Shown here piece by piece: positions 11,982 to 22,729 of a DNA stretch of 64,000 nucleotides. A program made the translations under genes and the position numbers. Position 1 is the stretch's first letter. Each line of letters begins with the position of its first letter. This DNA comes from Amylostereum areolatum (Eukaryota > Basidiomycota > Agaricomycetes > Russulales > Stereaceae): contig SAXG01000043.1 of NCBI GenBank assembly GCA_012932865.1, positions 124,001 through 188,000 on the forward strand, given 5' to 3'. The notes under the pieces are model-generated. The model searched no databases and was not told the origin of the DNA. It worked only from the letters and a program-made list of their open reading frames with translations.

Positions 11982-14900
11982 TCAATTCTCGGAGGGCAGA
12001 TGGCACGCTCCGCTCGTTCCGCATATCTCGGGACGGCCCCGTTTCGACCGGCGGACTTGTTCGTGAACACAACGTGGATGCAACGCGGCTGCCCTCGCCT
12101 CGGAGTCTCGATTCATCCTTGTGTCACCACCCACATCTCCTTCGGAGCACACAGGATACAACGATTGGAAGACCCCTCGTTCCACAATCCTGTCGACTCC
12201 CGAACGTACCCTGCGCCACCCGCGCTTCACTTCTGCGTCTGTTCCTCCGGCATCTGGAATCGCCACCTCGACGCACGACCCAACAGCCCTCTGCCACAAC
12301 CCCACAACCCCCGTCATCGTCCTCTTGTCCCCCACGACGACCAACGCCCGCCGCGCCCGCGTCCACGCCACATTCATCCTCCGCGCGTCCTCCACGAACC
12401 CGATGTCCCCGATCGCGTTCGAGCGCACGGTCGAGAACACGATGATGTCGCTCTCGCGCCCCTGGAACGAGTCGATCGTGAACGCCTGCACGGGCGCGCG
12501 CAACATGCTGTGCAGGAGCTTCGTCTGCTTTGTGTACGGCGTGAGCACCGTGATCGACGGGAGGTCCGCGCCCGCGAGTGGCGCGCCCGACGCGCCCTCC
12601 ACGCTCGACGTCGAGAGGAGCTTGACGATGTGCTTGATCAAGGCCGCCTGGCCCTCGTTGCTCTTGGACATCCCGCCGTGGTCCTCTTCCGTGCCACAGT
12701 GAACGAAGACGGCGGGCTGGACCTGGCCCTCGACTCGTGGCCAGGGAAAGTGCGAGCTGAGGAGCGGCTGGAGGACAGTTCGTCGCCTCCGCCCCCGAAA
12801 TGCTGGACAGAAGGTTCCCTTGATAGAATTCGTTCGAAGGGAAGCGCGCGAGTGCTTCCGGGAAACGGTATTGGACCTGTAGCGTCAACAACGCGTATGT
12901 AATCAACGATAACTTTGAATGAAGAGGCAGATGCACGGACGTTGAGCATGGTCTTAGCCATCCCCGGCAGATCCGGGCCCGTGTAGAGCCGTTCGAAAAG
13001 CGAGACGTCATGCAAGAGAGCGTGCCCGAGCGATCTCACCATCGGACGTAGCTGAACGCTGCGAAATATTCTCAGCGCACGAGGCGAAGCGAGCAGCCTG
13101 AACCTACTGGTCCCCAACCAGCACCGCTCTGTGACACCCCTTGACCAGCGGAATGAGCGCCACGGGCTCCGTGACTTGCGACGCCTCGTCGATGAGGGCA
13201 ATATCAAAGTCGATCCCGCGCAGTGCTCCAAGGCCCGCGCTGGCGCATGTGGAGAAGACGATGGATGCTTTCTTTAAGAGCTTTTCGGCCTTGTCGCGTC
13301 GCTTGGAGTCGCGCACGATTTCTCCCCCCACGCGACTCTCGACGGTGAAGCTCTTCACGGCCTTCCCCACGCGAAAGCTATCCGTGGCGAAGCGGATGAT
13401 CAGGTCCGTGGGGAGCAGGTTTTCTTGTCGATTAAGGTGGTCGAATCGTTCCAGGACATTGTCCACGGCTGAAGATACAAATTTTAGTGTGATAGGCATG
13501 CTCGCAGGGATATTCACCGTTGTTCGTCGATGCGGTCATGAGGATCTTCGACCCCTCCTTGAGGTTCTTGATCAGCCTCTTAGGATCTGTACGACAACAG
13601 TCGTCTTTCCAGTGCCTTCAATGTTGCCACAACGTCAAGAACCCCTTTCAAAATAGCAGCGGCGATTTTCTTACCGGGAGGACCCCAGATCAGGGAGACT
13701 CGAGCTGTTTGACTACGGCGAACGGCTTCTTGTTGGCTATCGTTCAGGCTAGCCTCCCGCTCCACCTCCTCTGGAACGTCTTCAACTACATGCAGATCGT
13801 GCTCTTGTTCCGTCCAGGACTCGGCGTCAGTGATCATACGATGAAAACGACAGGATTCCGCCCCGTCGGAAGCCAGACGACGAATTGCTTGCGTCATGGC
13901 TCTGAACGTCGCTGAGAACAAAATATACGTCAGTAGGAATTAAACAGACCGAGCCAAGCGAAGAACGCACCCACGCTCCCAACGTCGTAGAGATACCACT
14001 GCATCCGCGCGAACTCCGGCGGGGGGCTGTGCACCAGCGAAACCTTGATCTCTCCCGCTCTGCGCCGACGTCACCACGCCGTCCAAGATAACAGACTCGA
14101 CGTCGCCCTTCTCCGGCTTCGACGCGGCGCGGAAGCGCACATGCGAGTGCAGGCGCGTCGGGTTCGGAGAATCGACGCGGACGTGGGCGATGACCGCGGA
14201 GGGGTCGCCCTCCACGGCGAAGAGGGGGACGACCGCGGGCGCCGTGCGCTGCTTCCTGATCCGCCCGTCGTCGTCGCACGGGCACTCGTCCGCCGCTTCC
14301 TGCGCGCGGTCGAGCGTGACGGCGAGCGCCTGTTTGTGCGCGTACTCGGAGGCGGGGGAGCCGGCCCGGACGTCCTCCCGGCATTCATGCAGGACGAAGA
14401 GGGTTTCTTGGACCTGCTGGGGAGCGCGTACGGCGAGCGTGACGAGCTCGAGGAGCTCGAGGTAGACGGCGAAGTCGATGGACGCGATCGTCCCTCGGAG
14501 TTTTTCCAACGCCACCAAGGAGGCCACCGGCACCACGTGCGCCGCGCGTACGATCTGCTGCACGACCGACGGCCCGTGCTCTCTCCATGGCTCCGCAAAT
14601 GACCCGGATTCGTCGGGCACGAATTTCTTGAGGATGCAGAACACGAGGAGAGGGTGGACGTCGAGCCACTTGAACACGAGCTGTTGATCGATGGGCTCAC
14701 GAGCGAGCACGGCATCGAATATCCAGAACAGCTGGTACTCGGCGTGGTTCTCCCACGCGAACGCGGCACTTTTGTCCAGATCTGCGGAGGCGATGGTGGG
14801 CGATTCGAGGAATGCTCGGACCGATGCTTCAGGCCGGGTGAATACCCCGCGCAAAGCCTCTGGAAGGGCTTCGAGATCTGCATCTTCTAAAGTGTTGGGA

Positions 14901-15109
14901 AGGTAGGTCGAGTTCAGGTGCGCGAAGCGTTTGATGAACTCCTCTGTCTCAACGCTGATGGACACGACATGAGAACAATCTTTAGAAGCAGAAAAGCCAA
15001 TGACTCACTGGTGGAAACGAAGGTCAAAGAGCTGGTGTGCCACACGGTCGCGGTTGGAGACAACGTGGATTTCCATCGCAACAACCGGGGTCCTGTTAAC
15101 TCTTCCCAT
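11982..15109 (-). other. SF1 (UPF1/Hrr1/SAD-3-like) helicase module of the fusion gene
   Basis: An N-terminal helical region of about 350 residues (14000-14960) precedes the motor. Walker A is split by an intron (13615-13672): LIWGPPG, then TGKTTVVVQILRG. Motif II reads FDIALIDEASQVTEP near 13190, and AVLVGDQ precedes the next exon. The second RecA domain has VLTPYTKQTKLL, FTIDSFQGRESDIIVFSTVR and NVAWTRARRALVVVGD, the late SF1 motifs of the UPF1 group. A base appears to be missing just after Walker A (near 13577) and one extra near 12775. The terminal 70 residues before the stop at 11982 look unlike the family and may be read-through in a wrong frame. Confidence 0.8.
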
Positions 15110-18100
15110 TTGCTGTCCATTGGACACACCACAACCGTAAGCAAAGGTATAGAGGTTGGATTAGAAAATGAATGCCTGGGAGAGACAAGATGATCTGACC
15201 TTTTGTATTCTTTGCGAGATCTGTTGGAGAGCTATGCTGGTGATGAAGTCCTCCCCGGAGTTTATCGGCGGCTTCCTGACGTGGATGAAGGTGTTTCCGC
15301 GTTCTTTATTGAAGAGCTGTATGTTGCCATCCCCACAGTACAAGCGAAACCCCTCCGTGCACGACTTGAAAGTCGGGATAGCTTCCAAAGCGGACTCTCG
15401 CATGAATGAAGCAACTACGACGTGCTCTCCGTCCACGGGCGAATCCTCGTTCAACGGAATATCTCCGCGCATAAAAATGGCGAATGAGAACCTGTGATCA
15501 AGCTGGAAAAAGGTCGAAGAGCGGTATCTGAGGGCGGCGCGAGAGGACTCACCTTGATGATGACGAGTTTCCTCGTATAGTTTTGCATGGCCCGCACCAG
15601 ATAATCGAAGAACGCCGGCAGACCGAGTGACTTGGAAGAGTACAGACGTTGCACGCGCAGGGGCCCCGCGAGGTTCTTGATGCTCAGATCTCTTGAATTG
15701 ACTATGTCAGAGCGCAACAGGCTGTTCCACATGTACGCTTGCTCCCTCGGCTCCAGTTGTAACGTCGCAGCAAGTTCGTACTTCTCATGCGTTTGGAGGG
15801 CCCCGTAGTTGATGTGCGACAGATAGCGTCGAAAGTCGATATTGTGCTTCCGTGCGATGCGACGCGCCAGCTCGACCAGCTTGTACTCCGAAATCCCGGA
15901 CTCCTCCACGGAAAAGAGGCGCTCGATGAGCTCTTCCGCGTCCTCTTGAGCCAGCGGTGCCGATTCTGCGCCCCCTTCTTCGGAGAGGAACTTCTGTGAG
16001 AATTCTTTGGCAGCAGCGAAGAGCACCTGTCAGCACGAATTGCGATCCTTCGGGAGGATCAGGGGGATTTCGTAAACGGTCTGGGATCTGAACACGGGCA
16101 CCAGTCGACGGCTTGAGAGTATAGAGCGTTGAGCTCCTGACACTGCACGCTCATGGCTCCCTCGGGGGCATAGCGAGCCCACTTATTATGCAGAGCCGAC
16201 GTCTGTGCCATGCCAGAGCTGACGAATCACATGTAAGATGATGGTATCACTGGCAGGAGGAATGGCACTCGTACTTGTTGTACGAAGCAAAGTATTTAGG
16301 CTAAATCTTGGCGAGTGATGGTCCTCTGTGTTTGCTTCCCTGTTCGGAGGGTATCCATACGACTATTGAGAATAAACCAGTCAGTTACCTCAGGTTGAAA
16401 GAAAAACTGACGACGGAGTCACCTCGAAAACTTTAGCAGGAACAAGATCCTTATCCCAGCACACGAAGTACTCGTCGCCTGTGTAGAATAAGCTTCGTAT
16501 ACGCTTGCGGGAGACGGTGTTTACATACCGTCGAGGTCTCCTCCGGAACTCATCGACGGCGCCGCTCTCTTTCCCTGCGACGCAAAAACCACACAATCGG
16601 TAAGATGCGCCAGCAAAGGATGGTCGACAGCCCGAAGCTTCAGTATATCGCCTATGAAAAGTACGTCACTTCTCCAGATACCCGAGAAGACGAGAGCAGC
16701 CGCCTCACCGGGATGAAGGCATGGGTTTCGCACGACAAGAACATCGAGGCCTTTGAGCGTTGACTGCACTGTTCCGCGAGGTGGTCACGCGAACGTGGAC
16801 CTGGCCTTCGCGGAGTACCCTGTGGGGGTCGCACACGCCGTACAATCGACGCGACTGATGCACGAGCATCCTCACGCGCTCCTTCTTTAGATCGTCATTC
16901 TTCCTAAATGCGGCGAGCTCGCTCCTTTGCGCAGCTCTGATATCCTTGAGGATTCCGGGCGCTTCGAACCCGTCGAGGATCAGTCGCTCGGCCTCCTTGT
17001 ACTTGCCTAAGCTCGACAGGAACTCGAAGCCCTTCGCGATGTCGCGGGAGGCTTGCTCGATCCAGGTGAAGTACGTCTGCTGCTTTGCGAGCAGGGCCTC
17101 GTTGGAAATACCCAGACTTGAAAGTAGGACAACGACCTCGTTGTTGAGACGGCCGAATGAAAACGGATTGGAGTGGCCTACGACAGCGAACGTGTTGTCG
17201 ATGGTCGCGTTGAATTTTTTCATGCTCTTGCGGAATTCGATAAAGTGTTCTTTCTCCTCGTCAAGGCGAATGTGGAGCATAACTACCCCCTATAACGAGG
17301 CGTTGTACATAGGCCTGCTTCCGAGCTGAAGACCAAATGTCACAGACCTTGTAGCCTCGATATCTACGAAGAAGCATGAGCACCTCAGGTTGAAGAGGCC
17401 AGAAGTCCGTGTGTGCCCACCGTATCTGATAGACGCATGGAGTATAAGGGCGACCTTGGAATACAATGCGTTTGCTCCGTGCAATCTGCATGCTACGGAT
17501 GTAGTCAGTTCTGCGTTATGAGGGTACAAGGCACGGGAAGGGAAGACCTTAGACGCTTGGATATCAGACCACATCCGTCCGAGAAATTCTCGTCTCCGGT
17601 CATAAGGTCGTCTATGTCCCCGACGTATTGGGGATCCAAGTTGTAGTCGACCTCGGCGCCCGAAAACAAGAGTCCGATGCGTTTTGCGCCTGTACAAAGG
17701 AGACCGTGTCACATCAGGACAAGACACGACATTCGTACGCACGTTTGGCTACGTTCATGATGCCGGTCAAGTCGCCCATTCCATAGATGATCCTGTCGAG
17801 CTCTTCGTCGGTGCTCGCCTCTCGCAAATAACATCCACGTCCACGCTGCCATCATCCACCACGTTAGAAGTTGTAATATAGCATTGCGAGAAGGCGTCGC
17901 ACCAATTGGCTATTTCCGTGGCCAAAAAACCGGTACTGCTTCCCGTTCAGAAACAAGCCTGCCTTGAACAGCCTTATCATATAGTCCGTGGCGACCGAAG
18001 GCCGCATATCCGGAAACCTGAACTTTTCGAACGATGCGATGACGAGCTTGGAAGGATCCTCGTGCAAGACGACGCGATTGTTCGAAATTTGCTCGGTTTG

Positions 18101-18226
18101 CAAGGTGATCTTTTCGGGGGTGAAGATGATCAGCTTCCCGCGCCGCATGTTGGGGTTGCGGTGAGGCTTTGGTACAAGGAACTGTTCGGGGACGTTGGTG
18201 AAGATCCATTCCTGGTCCTCCGGCAT
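15110..18226 (-). other. RdRP module of the fusion gene (eukaryotic RNA-dependent RNA polymerase)
   Basis: Visible family blocks in order: GKLIIFTPEKITLQTEQIS, VVLHEDPSKLVIASFEKFRF, NGKQYRFFGHGNSQL, ELDRIIYGMGDLTGIMNVAKR, FSDGCGLIS, KGLDVLVVRNPCLHPG and SMSSGGDLDG followed after an intron by DEYFVCWD, giving the metal-binding DLDGD motif intact. Exons: 17903-18226, 17743-17845, 17548-17689, 17421-17485, a 16-base exon 17348-17363, 16709-17282, 16529-16651, then from 16478 down. Extra single bases are suspected near 16782, 16303, 16103 and 16030. The module makes dsRNA from ssRNA in RNA silencing. DLDGD and the intron-rich gene mark it as cellular rather than viral. Confidence 0.8.
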
Positions 18227-18516
18227 CAGGAAAAACCTCCCTTACTAAAAATCTACTAATTAGAGGGGGACCTTCCTAATTCCCTGTTCCCGCTGCCAAC
18301 CTGCAAGGCACTACGTCAACGTAGGTCCCTGTCACCCTTCTGGCCTCAACTATGTATTTGAAGTGCAAATATGAGGTCAATGTCGACGACGGTGCATCGA
18401 AATGTGTACGGGGTTTTGTGAGAATAGAGCCCGTTAGTTCACTTTAGGAAGGTCCCCCTCTAACTAGCGCTAATTTGCTGGATTTGTTGATTTTAGTAAG
18501 GGAGGTTTTTCCTGAT
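18224..18516. mobile_element. Small TIR element (MITE-like) at the 5' end of the RdRP gene
   Basis: The ends are inverted copies: CATCAGGAAAAACCTCCCTT at 18224 is matched in reverse complement up to 18516, continuing for about 27 bases. A second matched block, TTAGAGGGGGACCTTCCTAA, lies inside each end (near 18262 and 18445). The right arm has about 20 more bases than the left between the blocks. The interior has no ORF. I found no convincing target-site duplication. The apparent ATG of the RdRP reading frame is formed by the first three bases of this repeat. Confidence 0.65.
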
Positions 18517-18549
18517 GGGTGTCGGATTTTCGCGCAAGGTGTACTTGCT

Positions 18550-18611
18550 CATGGTGTGAAGGCGGAAGAGAAGCACGGTGGCTCCGTGGCATTGCGGCCA
18601 GGCTTATATAC
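18550..18611 (-). promoter_or_regulatory. Orphan minus-strand core promoter and start codon beyond the TIR element
   Basis: On the minus strand a TATATA motif (18606-18611) is followed about 55 bases later by an ATG (18550-18552) in good context, opening a frame of 19 codons that runs into the TIR element and stops. It could be the original 5' end of the RdRP gene, now separated from its body. Confidence 0.35.
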
Positions 18612-18796
18612 ACGGGGAAGGATGCGGTCGAAGTAGACTATCGATGCCATAACTGGGGAGCGGGAACTCGATATAGCCTCGATCCTAGGATCCTAAGACG
18701 GCGCAGCCATGTCAGATGGCCCGCGGGCGTCTGGTCAACAGCATAAGACGCACCCATACCCGTCCACATCTAGAGGACCCGACCTAGCCTCCAAAC

Positions 18797-19450
18797 ATGT
18801 CCCGTTCTCCCCCCTGCTCATCCCTCGACGACGACGCCGCATTGAATGTCACTGCAATCTATATCGTCGGACCGTCCTCGACCGGGAAAACCACCCTCTG
18901 CAACGCCCTCGCAGCCCAGCTTGGGCTCGCACCCGACCTACACATATCTGAGGTAGCACGCACCGTCATGAAGGAGCAGGGCTTCTCCCGCGCCACGGTT
19001 GGGTCACTCGCCATGCAGCGCGCCATCGTCCAAGCGCAGGTCGTCCACGACCGCGACGCGCGTCAAAATGCCATGAAGCCATTCAATGCATTGGTAGCAG
19101 GTGTGGGGGGGAGGAGAGGGGTCGTCTTGTGCGACAGGTCTGCGGTCGACGCCGTGGTGTACTCCGCGTTGTCGGGGGAAGAGGGTGACGCGCAGACGCT
19201 CATCGCGTCGGAAGAGTTCCAGAGCGTGCTGCCCGCATACCGATCCCCGCGCGCGACGTTCGTCCTCCTCGGCCCGATTCCGGACTGGCTCTTCGATGAC
19301 GGCATACGGAGCCTGGAAGACGGCGCGCGGTGCCACGCGATGTTCAAGAAGATTTTGGGAGAGCTGGGGATACCGTTCATGGATATGGGGGAGAATTGTC
19401 GGTGGTTGGAGGAGAGAGTTGCTTGTGTGCGAAGGTGTGTCTGGTTATGA
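18797..19450 (+). CDS. NadR/Ttd14-like P-loop AAA-family ATPase
   Basis: A single-exon protein of 217 residues from ATG 18797 with the Walker A motif GPSSTGKT near residue 26, then LHISEVARTVMKEQGF, a second conserved VVLCDRSAVDAVVYS (Walker B-like Asp) and PDWLFDDGIRS. This is the layout of the NadR/Ttd14 AAA domain, a kinase-like P-loop fold. Fungal members are widespread but largely uncharacterised; a small-molecule or nucleotide kinase role is an inference. It lies head to head with the broken RdRP gene. Confidence 0.75.
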   Translation: MSRSPPCSSLDDDAALNVTAIYIVGPSSTGKTTLCNALAAQLGLAPDLHISEVARTVMKEQGFSRATVGSLAMQRAIVQAQVVHDRDARQNAMKPFNALVAGVGGRRGVVLCDRSAVDAVVYSALSGEEGDAQTLIASEEFQSVLPAYRSPRATFVLLGPIPDWLFDDGIRSLEDGARCHAMFKKILGELGIPFMDMGENCRWLEERVACVRRCVWL

Positions 19451-19713
19451 GAGGTAAGATGTAAAAGACTTGGTGAGGGTGCATTGCAGACGAAGCCCGT
19501 ATAGTACAAGGAAAGAAATGAAGTTACACCGTATATTGTACAAATAATCGTATCATAATAGAACTCGCAGTCACTGAATGCATGTACTTTCGAGTTTCAA
19601 GCGCTCCTGGCGTAAGTACATCAAACAGAACTCGTGCATGCACCGTATCATAATGCATAATGGGTTCCTCGTTGGATTGTCCATTTGCGATTGGGCCCCT
19701 TCCTCGGCGCTCA
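19451..19713. other. Short intergenic stretch
   Basis: This interval holds the 3' flanks of the convergent P-loop ATPase and F-box genes. Nothing else was recognised. Confidence 0.4.
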
Positions 19714-20063
19714 CTACGTCGGGGGCCAACCCGCGCAACAGGCTTCCGACTGATTCGTGAGCGACAGACGCGAGATCCCAAGCATTCTGAAAACCAGAAC
19801 GCAGAAGAGCGAAGCGACAAAATAAAACAGCATCCTACTGATGATCGCGCTGGGGTCCGGGGCTGCTCCAACCGACGGTGCGACCAACGTCGACAGATCC
19901 GACTTGGGGTCGTGCGGCTTTGACGCAAGGGAAGTGGCAGGGGAGGTCGAAGCCCCCGGACTTAGATTGTTCGAAGGTCCCGCCCTTAGCCGATCCGGGG
20001 CGAATTGCGTAGCTGCCCGTCTCTTCGTCGAAAGCCAAATGTTTGGCGCGAAGGCAAAACCGG

Positions 20064-21611
20064 TCATGGTATTGTGCGCGCCAACTCCTGGCTGAGCTTG
20101 CAATTAAGCATTCCAAGGTCGCATTGACGTAGGACGCCGTCATCCGCGATGTCGTGGAGCAGCACATCGGCCATAGACGTACCCCTAGGATGCAAGCTTT
20201 CTTCGAGCGCGAAGAACGCGAGCTGTATCCTTTGGCAGCGGGGGAACATGAACCCTTGCGTGGCGTCGGATGCGACGGCGTCGGGGGGGAGGTGGCTGAG
20301 AGTGGCCGGGAAAGCGAGTGAATCGGCGCAGCCGTACCAGCGGAATATCGCGAGATCGACGACGCGTTTCAAATCGGAGAGTAGACCTGGAAGCGTGCGG
20401 CGCCAGCACAAGATGTTAGGAGTGGTGCCGAGTTCGGCGACTCCTTCGATGAAGGGCACTACGCACCCCGATGCGGTAAGGCATGCGATACGGATCTGGG
20501 CTGGTACGTGCCACCGCAGAGCGACGTGCAGGAAGGGTTTGGCAATGAATCCCCGGGAAACCCGACTAGTATCTTTGTAGGCATTGAAATGTAGGCAGGG
20601 TGGGCCGACGAAGCAGGTATCCTCGATGTCGAGCCTCTCAAAGCCGACGAACGACGAACCGCGGCGCGAGTAATGATCTCGAAGTTGAGACTTGAGGGCA
20701 GCCAAGCAGTCTATGGGTTGATCTTCGTGGACGGCGACGTGAAGGGTTATTTTGCAGTCCGCGGGGATGATTATTGCTTGCATAGTTGCTGTGGCTTGGA
20801 GGCACGAGCCTCGCAAGTGGAGGGTGTGCAAGGACGCCAAGGCGAAGGGGGTAACTCGGGAGAAGTTACGAGCGACCGGGGGTAAGGAACGTTCTATGTG
20901 AAATTCCTCGAGGCCAGGCATGTGGGAGAGTGTGCCGAGCATGTCCGTGATGGAATTCCACACCATCCCGCAATCTTCAAGGCAAAGGCGAGACAGCGAT
21001 GATAGAAGGAGCGGGCAGGTGCTGTTCAGACGAAACGTGGCCACGCGAACTTCCTGCAATCGGGGCAAAACTTGACCTGCGAATATTTCAACGGGAGGTT
21101 GGTCGGCGAAGAGGACGCCATCGACGAAAAAGTTGCCTTCGATATCGCACAGCCTCAAGAGGGGAGCCGGCCGGTCGCGGATGAGGGAGATGGTGTCGGA
21201 GGGTCGAACCTTGATGATTAACGCCTCTGCGCGCGAGAGCTGACGAAGAGCTAGCGCTAGCGCGGTCGCGTTCACGGGTAGTCGTCGACGGAAGAACAAC
21301 GAGCGTGGGTCAACGGTGTCGATGATGATCGGGGACTGCCTTGATAAAGAGAGAGCCTTCTTGGTCCATTCGAGGCTGGTGAGGGGAATCCTCGACCAAA
21401 AGGCCGAACAGCCAAACGCGATTTCGCGCCATAGCCGACAAACGGCCAGAATCGGCTTTCCGTACCATACAAGGTCGCGTCCTGTCGGGGGATTCCAAGG
21501 CCAATCCTCGGAGCTGTGGTATGGTTCCATTTGGGAAACGATGCAGAGAATGATGGTGAGGAGTTCGACGGGGAGGGAATGGATATTGCGGGAGATATGG
21601 CCGTGGGCCAT
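20064..21611 (-). CDS. F-box protein (family copy 1)
   Basis: A single long exon of 515 residues from ATG 21609-21611. The F-box is N-terminal (NIHSLPVELLTIILCIVSQ, then VCRLWREIAFGCSAFW), followed by LRR-like leucine-rich stretches (LSRLCLEDCGMVW, LASLHTLHLRGSCL). F-box proteins join substrates to SCF ubiquitin ligases through Skp1. It shares with the F-box genes at 27147 and 42727 the F-box, SLEWTK or close variant, and the HPRGTSMADVLLHDIADD-like block, so all three are paralogs. The stop at 20064 may be premature. One frame over, sequence continues to 19714 with a family-like FAPNIW segment and a hydrophobic LFYFVASLFCVLVF near its end, which would be a tail anchor. Confidence 0.8.
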   Translation of the reverse strand: MAHGHISRNIHSLPVELLTIILCIVSQMEPYHSSEDWPWNPPTGRDLVWYGKPILAVCRLWREIAFGCSAFWSRIPLTSLEWTKKALSLSRQSPIIIDTVDPRSLFFRRRLPVNATALALALRQLSRAEALIIKVRPSDTISLIRDRPAPLLRLCDIEGNFFVDGVLFADQPPVEIFAGQVLPRLQEVRVATFRLNSTCPLLLSSLSRLCLEDCGMVWNSITDMLGTLSHMPGLEEFHIERSLPPVARNFSRVTPFALASLHTLHLRGSCLQATATMQAIIIPADCKITLHVAVHEDQPIDCLAALKSQLRDHYSRRGSSFVGFERLDIEDTCFVGPPCLHFNAYKDTSRVSRGFIAKPFLHVALRWHVPAQIRIACLTASGCVVPFIEGVAELGTTPNILCWRRTLPGLLSDLKRVVDLAIFRWYGCADSLAFPATLSHLPPDAVASDATQGFMFPRCQRIQLAFFALEESLHPRGTSMADVLLHDIADDGVLRQCDLGMLNCKLSQELARTIP

Positions 21612-22729
21612 CGTTGGCTGCCACAGTGCGTGATCGCGCCTGTGAAAGCGACGCGTTCGTCAACGGGTGTGTAAAGAAACATGAAGACTCACAGTGGTAA
21701 GACGAAGATGGGAGGAAAAAATCGAGGATACCCGATGTCTCTCGCGGTGGGTGGAAAGAGAGGTCGGGGTCGGGGTGGCGGACGGGGTTCAATGGCGACG
21801 GGAAGAAAATATAAATGACCTAGAACAATGGGGTGTAGGATTGCCGCGTGTCTTGGTACCACCCCTTCCGACTCAACCATAACGAACCATTGTCAACGTT
21901 GGCCACGGTGCTTCGGTGCCTAAGAGATACGATAATCCAAGCAAACAAACTTTCGGGTCTCCCAAGATCGAGTCGCGACTGAGACCTTGACATTTAGCGT
22001 TCAGTATCAACGGGGAGCAAAGGTTGACCTTTACGTTGATCGTGCGCGCTTGAGCAAAGAGAGAAAGGTGCGTGCCACGTGCCGCCATTGTTAATTACGT
22101 CAGCCACAATGGGCCAGGATGATCTATTGTCGCGTTGGCCGCCGCCGAGGTGCTGCGGGCAGTCAGTTTGATTTTGCCTGGCCCTCGCTGTAACTCGTGA
22201 TTAGGACTATCCAGTACATATCGCAGCGACGAACTCTGGCTAGCTGCAGTTGACCCAGCGACTTGTCTTCGTTCACGAGTTGAACGTTGACGGCTTGACG
22301 CTGAGCGTCCCACGGACTCCAGAGGACACGAAGTCTTCCGTGAAGCGGTTAGAGACGGCCCCGAATGGACCTGGCCCGGCCGCGGAGTTGCCTGGACTGG
22401 ACAATGGGCAGCTGGGCCTCCGGTTGCTGATTGCTGGCGCGACGGGAAGGCAACAAAGGCACTGAAGTCGTGGGAAGATGTGCCGAGGGGGGAAGGCGCA
22501 GTTGGCGTTGTTTTGTGCAAGAAAGCCCATTATCCTCTTCGCGTTCGCTGGCCCCGGAGGCACTTCCCCCTCCTCCTCCACCAATTCCTGTCCTTTCTTT
22601 TCCTTTCACTTTCACTTTCCTCCCTCAACTCGACGTTGCTTTCTTCTTCTTTCCTTGGAGCGGGACCTCTCCATCCACCCTCACCGTCGCTGCCTCACCC
22701 GGTCTCCAATTCATCGCAACCTCGCCACC
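21612..22729. other. Divergent intergenic region
   Basis: About 1.1 kb lie between the divergent F-box and surface-protein genes and should hold both promoters. The last 150 bases before 22730 are strongly pyrimidine-rich, as in many fungal leaders. No supported gene was seen; the ORFs here are short and lack family features. Confidence 0.5.

Larger units (their letters stand above)
11982..18226 (-). pseudogene. RdRP-SF1 helicase fusion gene, 5'-truncated and frame-broken
   Basis: A chain of minus-strand exons encodes first the catalytic part of a cellular RNA-dependent RNA polymerase and then, without an intervening stop-and-start, a superfamily 1 helicase. Junctions linking the two halves are good: an intron ending just before LDHRFSFAIFMRG (near 15510), one ending before QMGRVNRTPVV (near 15120), and one joining QLFDLRFH to ETEEFIKRF (near 14960-15010). 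Rdp1, Hrr1 and Cid12 form the RDRC complex of fission yeast RNA silencing, and SAD-3 is the Neurospora helicase relative, so a fused protein is functionally sensible. Three things argue against a working gene: the usual N-terminal region of the RdRP is absent, the 5' end sits on an inverted-repeat element, and at least six one-base frame breaks occur. If the breaks are assembly errors the 5' loss remains. Confidence 0.65.

Noticed and set aside
15110..18226. Viral origin of the RNA-dependent RNA polymerase
   Set aside because: The DLDGD catalytic motif, the many short spliceosomal introns and the surrounding family blocks mark the cellular RNA-silencing RdRP; viral RdRPs use a GDD-type fold with different motifs.
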